Positions 38,048 to 49,735 of a stretch of 64,000 nucleotides of DNA are shown in pieces. This DNA comes from Melieria omissa (Eukaryota; Arthropoda; Insecta; Diptera; Ulidiidae), in contig OZ020268.1 in NCBI GenBank assembly GCA_963971225.1, positions 110,266,830 through 110,330,829 on the forward strand. Reading direction: 5' to 3'. Position 1 is the first letter of the stretch; each line of letters starts with the position of its first letter. Under the pieces are notes generated by a model. It made no database searches. It was not told the origin of the DNA and was given only the letters and a program-made list of their open reading frames with translations. Position numbers and translations under genes: made by a program.

Positions 38048-40079
38048 CGTCAAATGCGCGCTGCGGCCAGAACTGAAATGGAATGAGACGAAAGCTGCGG
38101 CTGTAAGACTGAATTAAGGTTGTTATCAAAATGTGAATTCCAGTGGAAGCCACTGCTGTTCTGACATGGCAAAAAACACCGACGCTTAAAGCTTTTGATA
38201 TTTTTTATGTATATTTGATATATTAAATGTAAATGTTCAAAAGTACATGAGATACCCAACGAAATTTTTAAGTATAGTAAAGAGTTTGTTCCTTACCACG
38301 CAAGTCGGGGACTCAAAAATTCTACTAAAATACAGGTGGTCGGTCAGTTGTTGATTCTTATTCTACCCATACATACTTATATCATTTGGCAAGGGGTGAT
38401 AACAACTGTATTAAGCAGCCAGTCTGCAGTCAAAATGGAGAGCTCTCAAATATGTAGAACGGATTGTAAGACGTGGGGGACCTTTCATTCCTTTACCATA
38501 CTTTTATATAAAATCAACTTTATGGTCAAAGTCAAAGTCAACTTTATGGTTAAAGTCAACTTTATGGTCACAGTACATTTTATTATAATCGATGAAGAAT
38601 GGAGCAACAAAGAATTAAAGGTTTTTGTAATGAACACTACCTTTACTAGGTATCCGTAAACGACCTATTCTTTTCTCTATTGACAAAGTCCAGTAAGCGC
38701 TCTCAAAGAAGTTTCTCAATTAAAAATTCAGTCGACACATTCCAATGTGTTTTACACTAAATTAATTTTTATTTAGCGTTATCGAATATTCATACATTAC
38801 AACAGATTTTCTGCTTAAACTTGCGCCAACTCCAGGGCACAATATAAAAAAGGTAAACTAGAATTACTGCCAACAATATTTACCAAATTAACTGAATTTG
38901 TAATATGTATATACACATACAGGTTCTTCATGTATAAGTATATATGTATGTATAACTATATCTACATATGGATGTCCGTATAACATGTATGTATATAAAT
39001 AGATCATATGTTTGCTTTATAAGTATTGTATGCAAGGTGTTCAATACATGAGGTAAGCACATGCGGGAAACGAGAAGCTCAGCTAAGGCTAAACATAATT
39101 ATAAGATGATATTGTTTTTGCGTATTGAAGGGTGAAGGCAGCTAATCGCTTGCCACTACTGTTAATACTTTGGCATATGCACGTTCAACTGAAGAAATTC
39201 GTCAATTGCATTTTGATGTCAGTTGCTAGCCTTCACCCTTCAATGGTATTCGTGTGTACGCATCTGCGTTTATATAAAGAAAAACACCCTAGGATGCAGC
39301 TCACCCCTTCCGGCGACCTACGCTTTACTAAGTTAATGTTTATTATTAAGACTAACGAACTTGTATTCCAGACTTCACTATAAAGTATGCTGTTTAGCAA
39401 TTTGATAAAAGAGGGCTTCTTTACTTTAGATGGTCACAAATGTAAAAACAATGTAAAAAAGTACGTGTTCTTAATACTAAAATTTCATATTAAACTTTAA
39501 AAAATCGCAATCATTCTATAAATACAAATGTTTGCTTTATGATTTTTTTCTTTCATTTCAATTTGGCTATTAACAAAATTATATTTTCTTAAACAAAAGT
39601 AAATAAGTTCATTTCTTAAACCCCTGTCGAATACATTCGCTAAGAAAACATCCACTCGTGCTGCATGAGGTTTAGAATAATAATATTCTCCCACCAAACG
39701 CGCCCACCGATCATTCAATGAGGTTTCCAATGCGCTTTGTTTCATTTTATAACTGCTACAATAGCATCAACAACAATATTCATTCTACTAAGATAACGTT
39801 GAATTCGTTAGTTCAGCTCTCTCTCTCTCTCGCTTAATCTGCTCCTTAAGTCGTAATAAAAAAATGCTCTTGTTATTTCAACGTTTTTTGGTCGTTTGTT
39901 AGAAATTCTACAAAATTGCACTCGAGCCTTTGAGAACAGTTGGCACACAGTTGTTTATGTCCGCTGCTGCCATATCTGAGGGGGCATTTGCTACGCATTT
40001 GCAATTTTAGTGCAATGCATGCATGTTTTATTCTTGCAAATATTACTAGTGTCTAAACGATTTTAAAGTAATGGGCGTA
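38048..40079. other. PIG-C 3' flank and spacer with small repeats
   Basis: No gene was seen. It contains three to four tandem copies of an aactttatggt(c/t)aaagtc-like unit at about 38516-38570, clusters of tatatgtatg near 38895-38990, and a 16-bp perfect inverted repeat, attgaagggtgaaggc at 39124-39139 with its complement at 39229-39244. A minus-strand AATAAA (plus-strand tttatt, 40027-40032) could end the ZnT63C transcript. Confidence 0.55.
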
Positions 40080-40458
40080 TTACAACGCCACTTCATCGCC
40101 GTTTTGCGTGCAGTCGTTCAGCTGTCGTTCCTGCTGTTGTTGTTCGGCCAGCAGTTTTAGTTCTTGGCGGCGCTGCGCAGTCACCGATAAATTTGCGCTG
40201 GCATTCGTAGTTGATGTGTGTGAGGTGCATTTTCTTATTATCGGTTGGTCGCATGACGACTCGCCAGCAGCATCTGGCGGTGATGTGCGATGCTCATAAA
40301 TGTCCCGTGTAGCTGTTGGCGAGAGCAGTGCTTGTGGTGGGAGGAAGTGCACCTTCTGCTGCGAATGCTGGTGTTGCTGCTGCCTATCGTCTTCATGTTT
40401 TTGTTGTTTTATGTTATCTTGTTGTTGTGGATGTTGTTGCTGTCAAAGATATTGCACA
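40080..40458 (-). other. Gln-rich open frame beyond the ZnT63C stop; possible alternative 3' exon
   Basis: Just past the predicted ZnT63C stop (40470), a frame opens after a stop codon at an acceptor-like ..tttgacag and runs to the TAA at 40080. It encodes Gln/His-rich sequence and then a non-repetitive region (FLPPQALLSPTATRDIYEHR, CDQPIIRKCTSH). Codon use looks coding-like. However, splicing exon 9 (ending in phase +1) directly to that acceptor gives the wrong frame, so the join is not explained. It may be an alternative tail with an unseen splice site, or just CAG-rich 3' UTR. Confidence 0.3.
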
Positions 40459-40469
40459 TTGTGACTTTG

Positions 40470-43400
40470 TCAGACCACTTCGCCATTTGCGCCTGAAGTA
40501 GGCGGCGCCATGCTGTTACTAATTGAATTCGACTCCAAGAGCGAAGAACCTGAATAAAAACAACCGGGTATTTTAAGAAGTGCGATTGAATGAGTAGCAA
40601 CGACGAACCTGCTTCCACGTCATTTGGATTGCGGGAATTGTTGCGCTGACGGCACGTGTAAGGCGAATTGGTCGGTGATGGCAGTTGGTTCTGAAATCAA
40701 ACAAAGTCAGATTCAATATGCAATCAGTCACAATAAAAAACATACTAGTTTATTGTTGTTTTGGCAGCAAGTCGCTTTCACGCAGCCCTCCGCTGTGCTA
40801 GGGCAATCCAGTGCGCAGTCGGAGCCGCTCATATTGAGGCTGGACGTGCCGTCAGACATGTTGTAGCCCTCAATCTCGACAAACTCCGGCTGAATGGTGG
40901 TCGAGTGAATACCCTCATTGTGGAAGAACTCTTTGACTTTCTCGGCGATTTTCATGTACTCCGATAGGTTGCGACATCTATGGGCAGAATACATAAATCA
41001 GGTTAAATAACTTTACATGGTATATTAGGTACATAAGGTTTCATGTCGATATCACAACTATTTGAGAATCAGCCAAAATTTTAACAACATTTAGATTCTC
41101 TATTATTTGAATAAAGTACCTAATGTGAGCTGAGGCGATGATACGATCACCAGCCAATTGCCACACATGAAACTCGTGCACCGCCAAGACACCGTCAACT
41201 TTTTCCAACAGACGCTTTTGGATGGCGTCTACCTGTTAGTCGAAAGACATACAAACAGAGTTATTGAAACATGTCCAAAACCTGCATAAGGGCAACTAAG
41301 TACCTGTATGTGTGTTGGCACTGTTTGCAGTAAAATCAATGCAGATTCACGCAACAGTGGCCACACGGAATGTAAAATTAGACACACCAGCACAATGGAT
41401 AGGGCCGGATCCATGTAGTAACGGTACTTCCAGTCAGTTAGCCAAACAACCTACACAACATAAAACGATCATTGGCCGATTTCAAAGGCAGAAGGGGTCT
41501 GTGTAGACGTACCAATGCACTAATCACCACAATAATACTGCCCAGAGCATCGCTCAGCACATGTAGAAAGGCTCCACGCATATTCATATGGCCAGCATCG
41601 TGACTATGTCCGTGGCTGGACTTTTTCACTGATTTCTCTTTAGGCTATATATATATACATATATATATATAAAAGTTTATGGTAAGCAATTATCGGAAGA
41701 AATCATTACCTTCTCGTAGGAAAAATCATTTTCACCCTCGCCGTCGTCTATGTTCGCCAACTCGGTGAGTCGACTGTGATTTCGCGTAAGACCACCGCCA
41801 TGCGAATGCCCATGCTGGCCACCATGCTCTGCAACAAGCGAATAAAGATAAGCAAATGTACGTATTTCGATTGTGCGGTGCGTGGTTACTATCACACTTA
41901 AGCCTGCACGGTTGGCAGAAACAAACAATGCACACTCAACTGCGGTGTCTGCTTTATCACAGGGACCAACACACATACTCACCGTACAGCAGACATAGTC
42001 CAATTACGTTCACCAGCAGACCCAGGCAGCCGACAACGACCAACAGTTTTGGTTCATGAATCTCCTCTTCTTCTATAAATCTGAGAGCAAATACGAAAAA
42101 GAATTGTACTTTTTAAATGCTGTGCTAAGTGCGATGGTAGGCAAATATTTTCTCATGAGACAATTAATTTTGGCGCAATGTAAAACGGCATTTCAAACAA
42201 ATTTAAGGCAAATTGTAAACGCTTTGCCTATCTGCTCTGAAAACAGCCAGTAAGCAAACAAAAACTTGTTAAATAAAATAAGTAATAAAAATATTTAATG
42301 TAACGAGGAGTCAATGGCAAAGCTATTTGTATAGTTTAGAGCTGGTGTACACACGTCAATGGCAATGGCCCACATTGCTAAACAATAAAAACGTTCGATG
42401 CATGTGTACAGCATTCACAAAAATCTCTATTTCAACCAAATTGCAATTAAATTAATACAAATGTGTAAAGGTAAATTGTGCCAAAATTCAGTGTGAAAGT
42501 AATGTGGTGTGAAAGTAATATTTTAAAAAGTTAATTCGCGTGTAGCAATTAAAGTTGCACTTACCTCTTGCAAGCCTCTATTGTAATACTAAAGCACAGC
42601 GCCACCAAGAAAACGGCATTGACCAGTGCACCCAGCACCTCAGCACGTGCCCAGCCGAAGGTATTCTTGGACCACTTCTTTGGTGACATCTGCAAAGGGA
42701 GCGAATGACATTGTAATGCCATTTATTTCGTTGATCGAGAGAAGCTTCTACCAATATAAAACCGTTCAGAGGCCCCTCAAAAGATACAACTTGAGTTGAG
42801 TTGAGTTTTATTCTATACATTATTATTATTATTGCCGGGGAAAGTGCACTGCGACCTAAAAGATCTATTGTGCCCTCTTCTTGGCCTTCATAGTTCGTCC
42901 GTGAGTCCAGTATCCAAAAGGAATCTTAGTATATTTCCTAAGCCTTTGGTAACCCAGTCCGATCCTGGTATAATAAAGTCGCACAGGTGCTTCTTTCGTT
43001 TGGGCATATACCTAGTATGTGTATTGCAGTTTCATTTTCCTGCAAACAGAACCTACAGAGTTCGCCCACCCTGATACCTAGTTTTGTTAGATGGTAGTTC
43101 AATCTAGAATGCCCTGTCAGTATACCTGTGATAATCCTTAGATTATTTTTTGAGAGACTTATACATTCCTCGAACCTTTTCTTGCTATAAGATCCAATAA
43201 CCATCTTGGAATGTTCAAGGCCTGGTTGATTTTCCCAGTATTGATTCCGGATGGTTATCTCGTCTTTCCTGGAAAGGATGGATAGTGCACCTTTGCCTAG
43301 ACCGCAAAAGGGTTCTGGGCCGACAAAAGGGGTAGACGCCCCCCCTTCTTGCAAGTTTGTCGGCCTGCTCATTTCCATCAATACCGGCGTGACCCGGAAC

Positions 43401-44290
43401 CCATCCGGTATTTCCTCACCAGATTGAAGTGAGCGCACCTTTCAATGGCGTATATTTCCGCCTGAAAAATGGTGGTCAGCTTTCCTGTAGGTTCCGAGTA
43501 TCTAATCCCCGATTCCGGTATCTTCCTCCGTTAGGGAGCCATCTGTGTACCAGGAAATCATGTACTGATCTATCAGATACGTCTCTGATATACCTGCCCA
43601 GCTTGTTTTATTACTAAGCTCTGTTTTAAATCTTTTGGCGAAACAGAGCTTTGGCGCAATTGTGTATCTCGGTATAGCAATCGCGGAATACTGGTTCGTA
43701 AGAATATCAATCTTCTTACGACTCAGGATGCCCTCGGCCCCGATATTTACGTCAGTCATCCGTAGGATAGCCCTCTTCGCCTGAGTTTGTATATGTAAGT
43801 GAAGAGGTGTAAGTTCTAGAAGAACCGCCATTCTATACATTAGACTAACAATTATTTCGAAATTCGCATTCATGAGCGCTTAAAAAGTTCACTTTGAAAC
43901 CCATTTGAAGCACTAGCTCGAATTTTTATCGTTAAATTGATCTGTTCCTTTTGCACCTCTGCTTTGAACTTTTTGTAATAATAAATCAATGATTTTTATC
44001 GCTTCATACATCCATAATTTTTTTCAGTTAATCTGTGTTAATTCATAAAAATAATAGCCCCGTCCCAACTTCATAGTAACAAAAACGGCAAAACAAATAC
44101 TACTTGCACTTACTTTAACTGACAGGAATGATATCACAAGTGCTGCGATATCGCCCAGCATGTGAAAGCTGTCAGCGACTAAAGCCATCGAATTCGTCAC
44201 ATAGCCAACAACGATTTCCACAAAGAAGAAGAATGCCGTCAGCCACATCATGGACAGCAGGCGACATTTTTTCCCTGTGTATTTGGACAT
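40470..44290 (-). CDS. ZnT63C: Zinc transporter of the CDF/SLC30 family, ZnT1/ZnT63C type
   Basis: A proton-coupled zinc exporter; fly ZnT63C and vertebrate ZnT1 work at the plasma membrane. Ten coding exons, in transcript order: 44290-44114, 42689-42565, 42080-41983, 41828-41710, 41644-41513, 41450-41304, 41232-41120, 40977-40746, 40690-40609 and 40549-40470; 1305 nt, 434 residues, with consistent phases. The start is MSKYTGKKCRLL. The transport-site residues are in TM2 (DSFHMLGD, HxxxD) and TM5 (HVLSDALG, HxxxD). The cytosolic loop between TM4 and TM5 is His-rich (EHGGQHGHSHGGG and SSHGHSHDAGH). The C-terminal domain includes VHEFHVWQLAGDRIIASAH, and the tail has TCCQNNN..NQLPSPTNSPYTCRQRNN. 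A retroelement fragment sits in the first intron (42811-43842). A second stretch of coding-like sequence beyond the stop is listed separately. Confidence 0.93.
42823..43830 (-). mobile_element. 5'-truncated I-type non-LTR fragment in ZnT63C intron 1
   Basis: The 12-bp duplication ttctatacatta flanks it (42811-42822 and 43831-43842). In its own orientation the 3' end is a run of about four AAT/TAA triplets (complement of 42823-42834), the tail type of I-clade elements. Inserted in the same orientation as the ZnT63C gene, inside an intron, so it should be removed by splicing. Confidence 0.92.
42938..43828 (-). pseudogene. Non-LTR ORF2 3' fragment: RNase H and cysteine motif
   Basis: Reading on the minus strand: the end of the RT region (LLELTPLHLHIQTQAKR), then RNase H motifs ISWYTDGSL and FQAEIYAIERC, then WVPGHAGIDGNEQADKLA, and finally CRFCLQENETAIHILGICP. 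The central RNase H part with the SDS..A motif is missing and the frame changes at least twice (around 43440-43505 and 43330-43400), so it is dead. The sequence differs from the retrotransposon at 6.8-9.2 kb and represents a different family. Confidence 0.85.
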
Positions 44291-45082
44291 TTTGGCAAAT
44301 CTATAAAGAAAAGGAGCAAATGCAGACACAATTATCGTAAATGTACACACCGAGATAAAAGAGTTCCGTTATCAAGAAACATAAAATCGTCACAAGCACG
44401 CCGCAAACTATCTGCCACGATAAGTCGACCTACGGTGGTAGATAATGTCAGCATGCGGTTTGGTTGACGTACAGCGCCCTGACAAGGGGAAACCAACAAT
44501 CCCAGACGCTGACAGAATATTTACATCATGTTGACAGACGGGCTCGCAGCACGGGTTTGGTAGAACGCTCTCTGCAGTTGGTATGCAAAATGTTAATCCT
44601 GCTGTCCAGATGCCGGCCGCAGGTCACAGTTTCAACAGCTTCACACGCTCGAGTAGTAGCAGCAGCGGCTATTGTTGCGTTTTTGACAGCCACAAAAGTT
44701 CACTGGAGCTTCACAAGAGGAACAGGTACGCGCAGCGCTGGCTACAAGGACAGAAACAACTTTTCGTTAGAGTCTGCCCGGCCAAAGTGAAAGAACCTTT
44801 ATGCGTGCCAGAATTTTAGTTACAATTGCAATGTTGGCGATTGTTTTGCGTCACTACCGTTGCCGTTGCCGCCGCCGCCGTTTTTCGGTCTCTGTTTTTG
44901 TTATTTTTAAACAAAATTAAAACAATATTTTTGTTGCCTGGCGCGCTGTCTCTTTTGTGATAGCTTTGTTCCAAAGACAGGAAACTACTCGGCAAAGTGA
45001 GTGGATGGGATTGGGTATGGGAATAGAAAGCACCTTAATTGAGTTTTAATTGCATGCTTGAAGCCTGCGCGTAGTCACGGCC
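44291..45082. promoter_or_regulatory. ZnT63C 5' UTR/upstream region
   Basis: About 0.8 kb upstream of the ZnT63C start codon. No coding sequence. It contains a GCC/GCCG-rich patch near 44860-44884 (ccgttgccgttgccgccgcc). No TATA box or known regulatory motif can be assigned with confidence. Confidence 0.4.
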
Positions 45083-45632
45083 CATGATGCAATTATAAAG
45101 GTGAGATCTTCCTTGACAGCTCGTTTTTGACACTGTCTTATAGAACGAGAACCAATGTTGTCTAGTACGCTTTCAAAAGAAGGGGAAAAACGACGAAGTA
45201 AATTAAAAGTTTCAAATACAAATTCATAAATAGTAATTGCAGCAAAAGGTTAAGTTTGAAGGCTTTCGAACCATGTCAAAGATGGAATCATACTCATATC
45301 TACCTGCGACTTTCATTTCATCAAAACATAGTACACAATGAGCAGCTTGAGCTTGGCATTTTTTTTAATTTGCACAACGGCTTGAAAAATCTGATGTTTT
45401 TTGACAATTGAAATGACAGTGATACCAAATTTCAAAGCCAATAAAACGATTAAAGGAAAGCACCATTGTTATTTGTATCGCCTATAGAAATGTATGCTGA
45501 AATTGTTTCCCACCTTTTTTTTTAAAGCAAAAAATACAACATTCTTTTCATCGACGTTTCTATAAGACAGAATGTCAACCAATTTTTTCAGTTTTCTGTC
45601 AATGAAGAACTCACCTTTATAATTTCATCATG
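45083..45632. mobile_element. P-superfamily-like MITE
   Basis: The 9-bp direct repeat gtcacggcc flanks it at 45074-45082 and 45633-45641. Ends are inverted repeats of about 35 bp with 3 mismatches, starting CATGATG(C/A)AATTATAAAGG. The Drosophila P element also begins CATGATGAAAT, and P makes 8-bp GC-rich duplications, so a non-autonomous relative of P is the best fit. Further inward the arms match again (gacactgtcttatagaa near 45128 against 45561-45577). There is no transposase frame. Confidence 0.75.
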
Positions 45633-45641
45633 GTCACGGCC

Positions 45642-48354
45642 CAGAAAAGCGTGGAGGAATGGGCATGCTATGAGCTGGGGCTTTCAGCTTCAGTACAACA
45701 CATCGCAAAGTAAGCTGTAACCATGGTTTTGTCATTCACACAACTCGCAACGAATATTGGTATTTAAATTTGGTGTTTTGTTGCACCTGCGAACAGATTG
45801 GCGCCAAAAAGGGTATTTTGTCAAGCAACGCAGACAGATAAGCTCAACTTGTAGACTTGGAAACGTATTGGGACGTTTTGTTATTTTATTACAAACATTT
45901 AAAACGTGTGTTATTGAGTCATACACAACAACGGCAACAGCCGAGTGCGTTGTGGACTACTCGCTGAAGCATAAATTGTGTGGTCAATATGCAATTTTTT
46001 ACAACGCGCCGGTTGTAAAACGTTTCAACGAAATTCTCCGAACGCAATTCAAAGCCATGTTTGATCACCGAAATGTGCCAAAAATAATAGTAGCCCACGT
46101 TTTTCTTCTTTTGCACAACATAAATGCCGCCGGTTTCAGTTTGCAACGTGCCGCTGTAGGCAACGTTTGCTCAATTTCCAATCAACTTGCATATTTATTT
46201 TCCATAAATCAATGCAAATGTTTAACCATCTGAAGCGAAATACAATACAGAAAAAATATATATGTATATTTTTGAAGCAGTTTCATGTTTCGAAATGTGC
46301 GATAAATTAGACAGAGTTGATTTGAAATCTCTTTCTCTCTCTCAATCCTCACAGAAACCTTTTGAATTCTAAATGCCGCACAACCGACCGAACCGAATCA
46401 ACCTTTGTGATTTTTTCATTTTGCAAACGTGTAAGAAAGACGAAAGATTTGTGACAATAATAAAATGAGACATTAAGCGAACATTACACACCAATAAAAA
46501 GCGGTCAGGCAAACAAGAGCACAACAATGGAACAAGATTGAAAATATTTTTGAAATGGGAAACAAGAGAGCGGCCGAGCCGTTCGGAAAATATTCACACA
46601 ATGATATAAAAATGTTATTGAACTCGTTTTTCTTTTTTGTATGTAGCACCTAAGCAGTGACACTATAAATACCCCAAATATATTTGGGAAGAAGAGTTTG
46701 CAAAGAGTTGCCGAAATATTTTATTTTTAACCGAACGCCAAAGTATCTTCATTTCTAATTTATACATTCCGAAAGTTTTGAAAGCAATCAAACCTTGGCT
46801 TCGTGCTACATCGCTTTTAATTTTCAGCAATGTGGATGACTTTTTAATAAGAACTTTGGTCCAAATGGCGACACAGCTCGATGACGAACAAGGCAACCGG
46901 AAGTAACCTTCAGTTCTGTGCCCATTTCGATTGCTGAACTTCAAAAGGTAGAGATGAGCGAGAAGATGTTTAAAAGAGGGGCTTTTGCCTCGATTACAAA
47001 AGAGATCACAACACATTACCTTTTTCCACTCAAAGTGTATTATTGTGAAATCCTTTTAACCGACTATTTACATACATACATATGTATGTGTGTATTCTAA
47101 ACTTGAAGGAAATATTGCTGAAAACGCATTTTTGGCCTCCAAGTGTCTTCTCACACTTGCTGCTGTGATACGTTCAGGAAAACACTTACAGAAATAATTC
47201 CATTTGTGCGAATTCAAAATCTTATTAAATTAACTTGACGGAGAAAAAAGAACAAGTGTCCAAATAAATTAAACGAGTGGCGGCAGCTACACGTTCTCGC
47301 GCTCAGAATTGCACAGCGTCAGGGGCCATTGCCGTGTGTTTCGGTTCGGCTTGCGCTCGTACTCGTGACTTTTGCATGCCTTTGACATTCCGACAGACGA
47401 CATTTCAGTGCCATATATCACAGACGACAAGAGCAGCAACAGCAGCATAATTCAGCGCCGCGTACCGCTCTACGAGCACACAATTAAAATGTTAGTGCCA
47501 ATGACAATTAAATTAAATTTCACATTTCCTTCCTTTGTCTTCCCTCAGAGAAAGTAACGCTTCTAGGGTGCTATATCTAATGCTATAACATCAACTCCTG
47601 TCGAGTTTCAGGGATCATGACCACAATTTGACACCGATACAAACGCATCAGCAAGCACTTTGATTCCGCCTGTCCCCTGTCGCAATGCCACAGATAACCT
47701 CGATACGAGTTGTTATCTACAGAACGTTAGTGGCAGAAATTCAATAAAATTAGCCAATTTATTTAACCTTCTGATAAAACGAAAAACAAAAAAAACAGGA
47801 AACCCAATTTTATGTCTGCAATGGGAGACTTTTTCCGATCAAGCTTGATCATGAAATACACAATGATCAAAGCGCACATACTTTTGATTCAGTTATGTTA
47901 GTTCTGTGTGGCAATATTTTAAACATTCGTTAAGCTTTCAACTTTTCACCTTTTCAAACTGCCCACATGTTATGACTGTTTCACATATAATTTGTAATTT
48001 GTAGGGTACTGGAGAATCGCGCACAATTGCACTCATCTTCATTCACTACAAAATTATCTTTTCTCTACGACCGACCGTTGTGCACGACTTTTTGTAAAAA
48101 TTTCTGCCAGCTAAGTAGCCGCGCAACAAAGAGGGCGAGAGTACTTTGCGAAACTGAAAAATAAACGATATCGCAATTTATTGACATCAGTGAAGAGAAA
48201 ACAACATATAAAAAGCGCCATGAGTGCGATTGGCACGTTGCATGCGCGAAGCGTGAGGGAAGACGGCATCTTTTATTCAGATAAGAAATCAAATTCACTA
48301 GAACACGCCTTGTCACCCTTTACACCCTATGTATCCATATACATATCTATATAT
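45642..48354. other. Non-coding stretch, no gene recognised
   Basis: Several open frames of up to 158 codons are present, for example 45757-46233, but they lack domains, splice logic or sensible composition. No repeats with defined ends were seen here. Confidence 0.45.
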
Positions 48355-48610
48355 CTGTGGTCAAAAGCAATAACGGCCTAAGTCGTTAAAACCCTAAACT
48401 TTCTATTCGAGCAATCTCGTTTTAAAGTTTGAGGCGCATATTTGATAAAAGTAGTAACGCGAATAAGTTTTTATTAATAAAGTTTTTTATTTTAAAGTTA
48501 AAAACTCCCCGATTTTACGCAAACGTAGAGCACAGTCAAGGGAACATGATGGCATCCATAACTCAATTTCTTCTTAAATCGACTTAAGCGGTTATTGCTT
48601 TTGACCACAG
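48355..48610. mobile_element. 256-bp MITE, CTGTGG-ended family (copy 2)
   Basis: The left end CTGTGGTCAAAAGCAATAAC (48355) is matched inverted at 48580-48610 over about 30 bp. It is flanked by atatat on both sides, so the duplication length cannot be read from this AT-rich site. Terminal similarity to 36618-36855 (CTGTGG, then AATAAC, then AAGTCG) marks the same family. No coding capacity. Confidence 0.82.
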
Positions 48611-49105
48611 ATATATAAAATGAATCTTGGTCCGTTCGGATGCTTAAAACTTAAAAACGACTGGACCAAATTGGATACTTCCTTCGGCGGGTTCGTAATT
48701 GCTACGCGAACGTTTAAAAAAGAGAGAAGACCGAAAAACGGGGCGTGGCACCACGAGCATAAAATTAGACAAATTAGACAAGTTTTCCTCATTATTTTCA
48801 AAATCTTACAACAACAACGAGCGAACAGTTTGTATGGAGAAACAAGGATTTTGGGCCTTTTGACTTCAAACTTAGCAAAAGCCCTTCAATCAGAAAAGAA
48901 TTAAAACGTGCTTTTCGTTTTTTTTTGTAAATCGAAATGTACCGTGGTAAGCCAAGAGTTAAGAATTTGTTTAGAGTAAATGTGAAAACACATTGTTTAA
49001 CGGGCCTTTGGATCTCAAAATTTCTGAAAACACAAAAACAAAGATAATTAGGCACATGTTTTTTAATCAAAAACTGACGGGGTTAACAATGGGTTAAAAA
49101 TTTGT

Positions 49106-49153
49106 ATCGGGGAAAACTTGAGCACGCGTGCAACACCGCGGGGCACAGCTAGT
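49106..49153 (+). mobile_element. Possible Helitron 3' terminus
   Basis: The stretch gcacgcgtgc (a perfect palindrome) is followed by accgcggggcacagCTAGT. A GC-rich palindrome shortly before CTAG|T is the usual form of a Helitron 3' end, and a ccgcggg..cagctagt ending is common in insect repeats. No 5' end, Rep or helicase sequence was found, so this is tentative. Confidence 0.35.
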
Positions 49154-49345
49154 ACAAATATAAAAATTGAATGTTTGACCGATCATCGGTTGAGAAAGGC
49201 TGGACCGATTTGTGCTTAATTGTCTGGACAAGATTTGTATGAAAGGCATTTTTTAGAAAACGGTGTGGTGCATTTTTTCACCAGCTCAAATTTTCAATAT
49301 AACTTTAGGCTATAACTTTGGAACTATAAGTCATACATCAACTAA

Positions 49346-49735
49346 ACTTCTGTTGGTGCTTGGGCTTTCTGATGTCCAGGGCACTTCTGTCGGTGCTTGG
49401 GTTTTCTGATGTCCAGGGCAATGAAAAGACGGATGAGCTCGCCAGAGCTGGATCTATGGCCCATTTATTAGGACCTGAATTAGCGATTGGCTGAGGCTTA
49501 TCTAAGCACAACGCTACATTCAAAGGCATATTCGGCTGTATGTGACATGTGCCTTGAGGACGACGAAACCACGGTGCACTTCATATGTGACTGCCCGGCT
49601 TTCGGGCGGGTCAGGAATATGTGCTTCGGCAGCATGATTCTCCGTAAGGATGAGCTCAGGTACCTCAAGTTGTCGGACGTGCTCAGCTTCGCTAAAGCAA
49701 CGCTCCGTCTAACTGAGATCCAGAGCTTACTTTAA
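49346..49735 (+). pseudogene. Non-LTR ORF2 C-terminal fragment with internal tandem duplication
   Basis: It encodes the RNase H end (NEKTDELARAGS) and the cysteine motif CDMCLEDDETTVHFICDCP in different frames, up to a stop at 49733-49735. A 37-bp segment at 49346-49382 is repeated at 49383-49419 with 2 mismatches. It is closer in form to the I/R1-type group than to any DNA transposon. Sequence to about 49880 may be its 3' UTR. Neither 5' sequence nor a target duplication was found. Confidence 0.8.

Noticed and set aside
39124..39244. 16-bp inverted repeat as a possible microRNA hairpin
   Set aside because: The perfect stem is too short and the loop too long (about 89 nt) for a fly pre-miRNA.
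45757..46233. 158-codon open frame, the longest in the gene-free region
   Set aside because: No family resemblance, unremarkable composition, no splice or conservation support.
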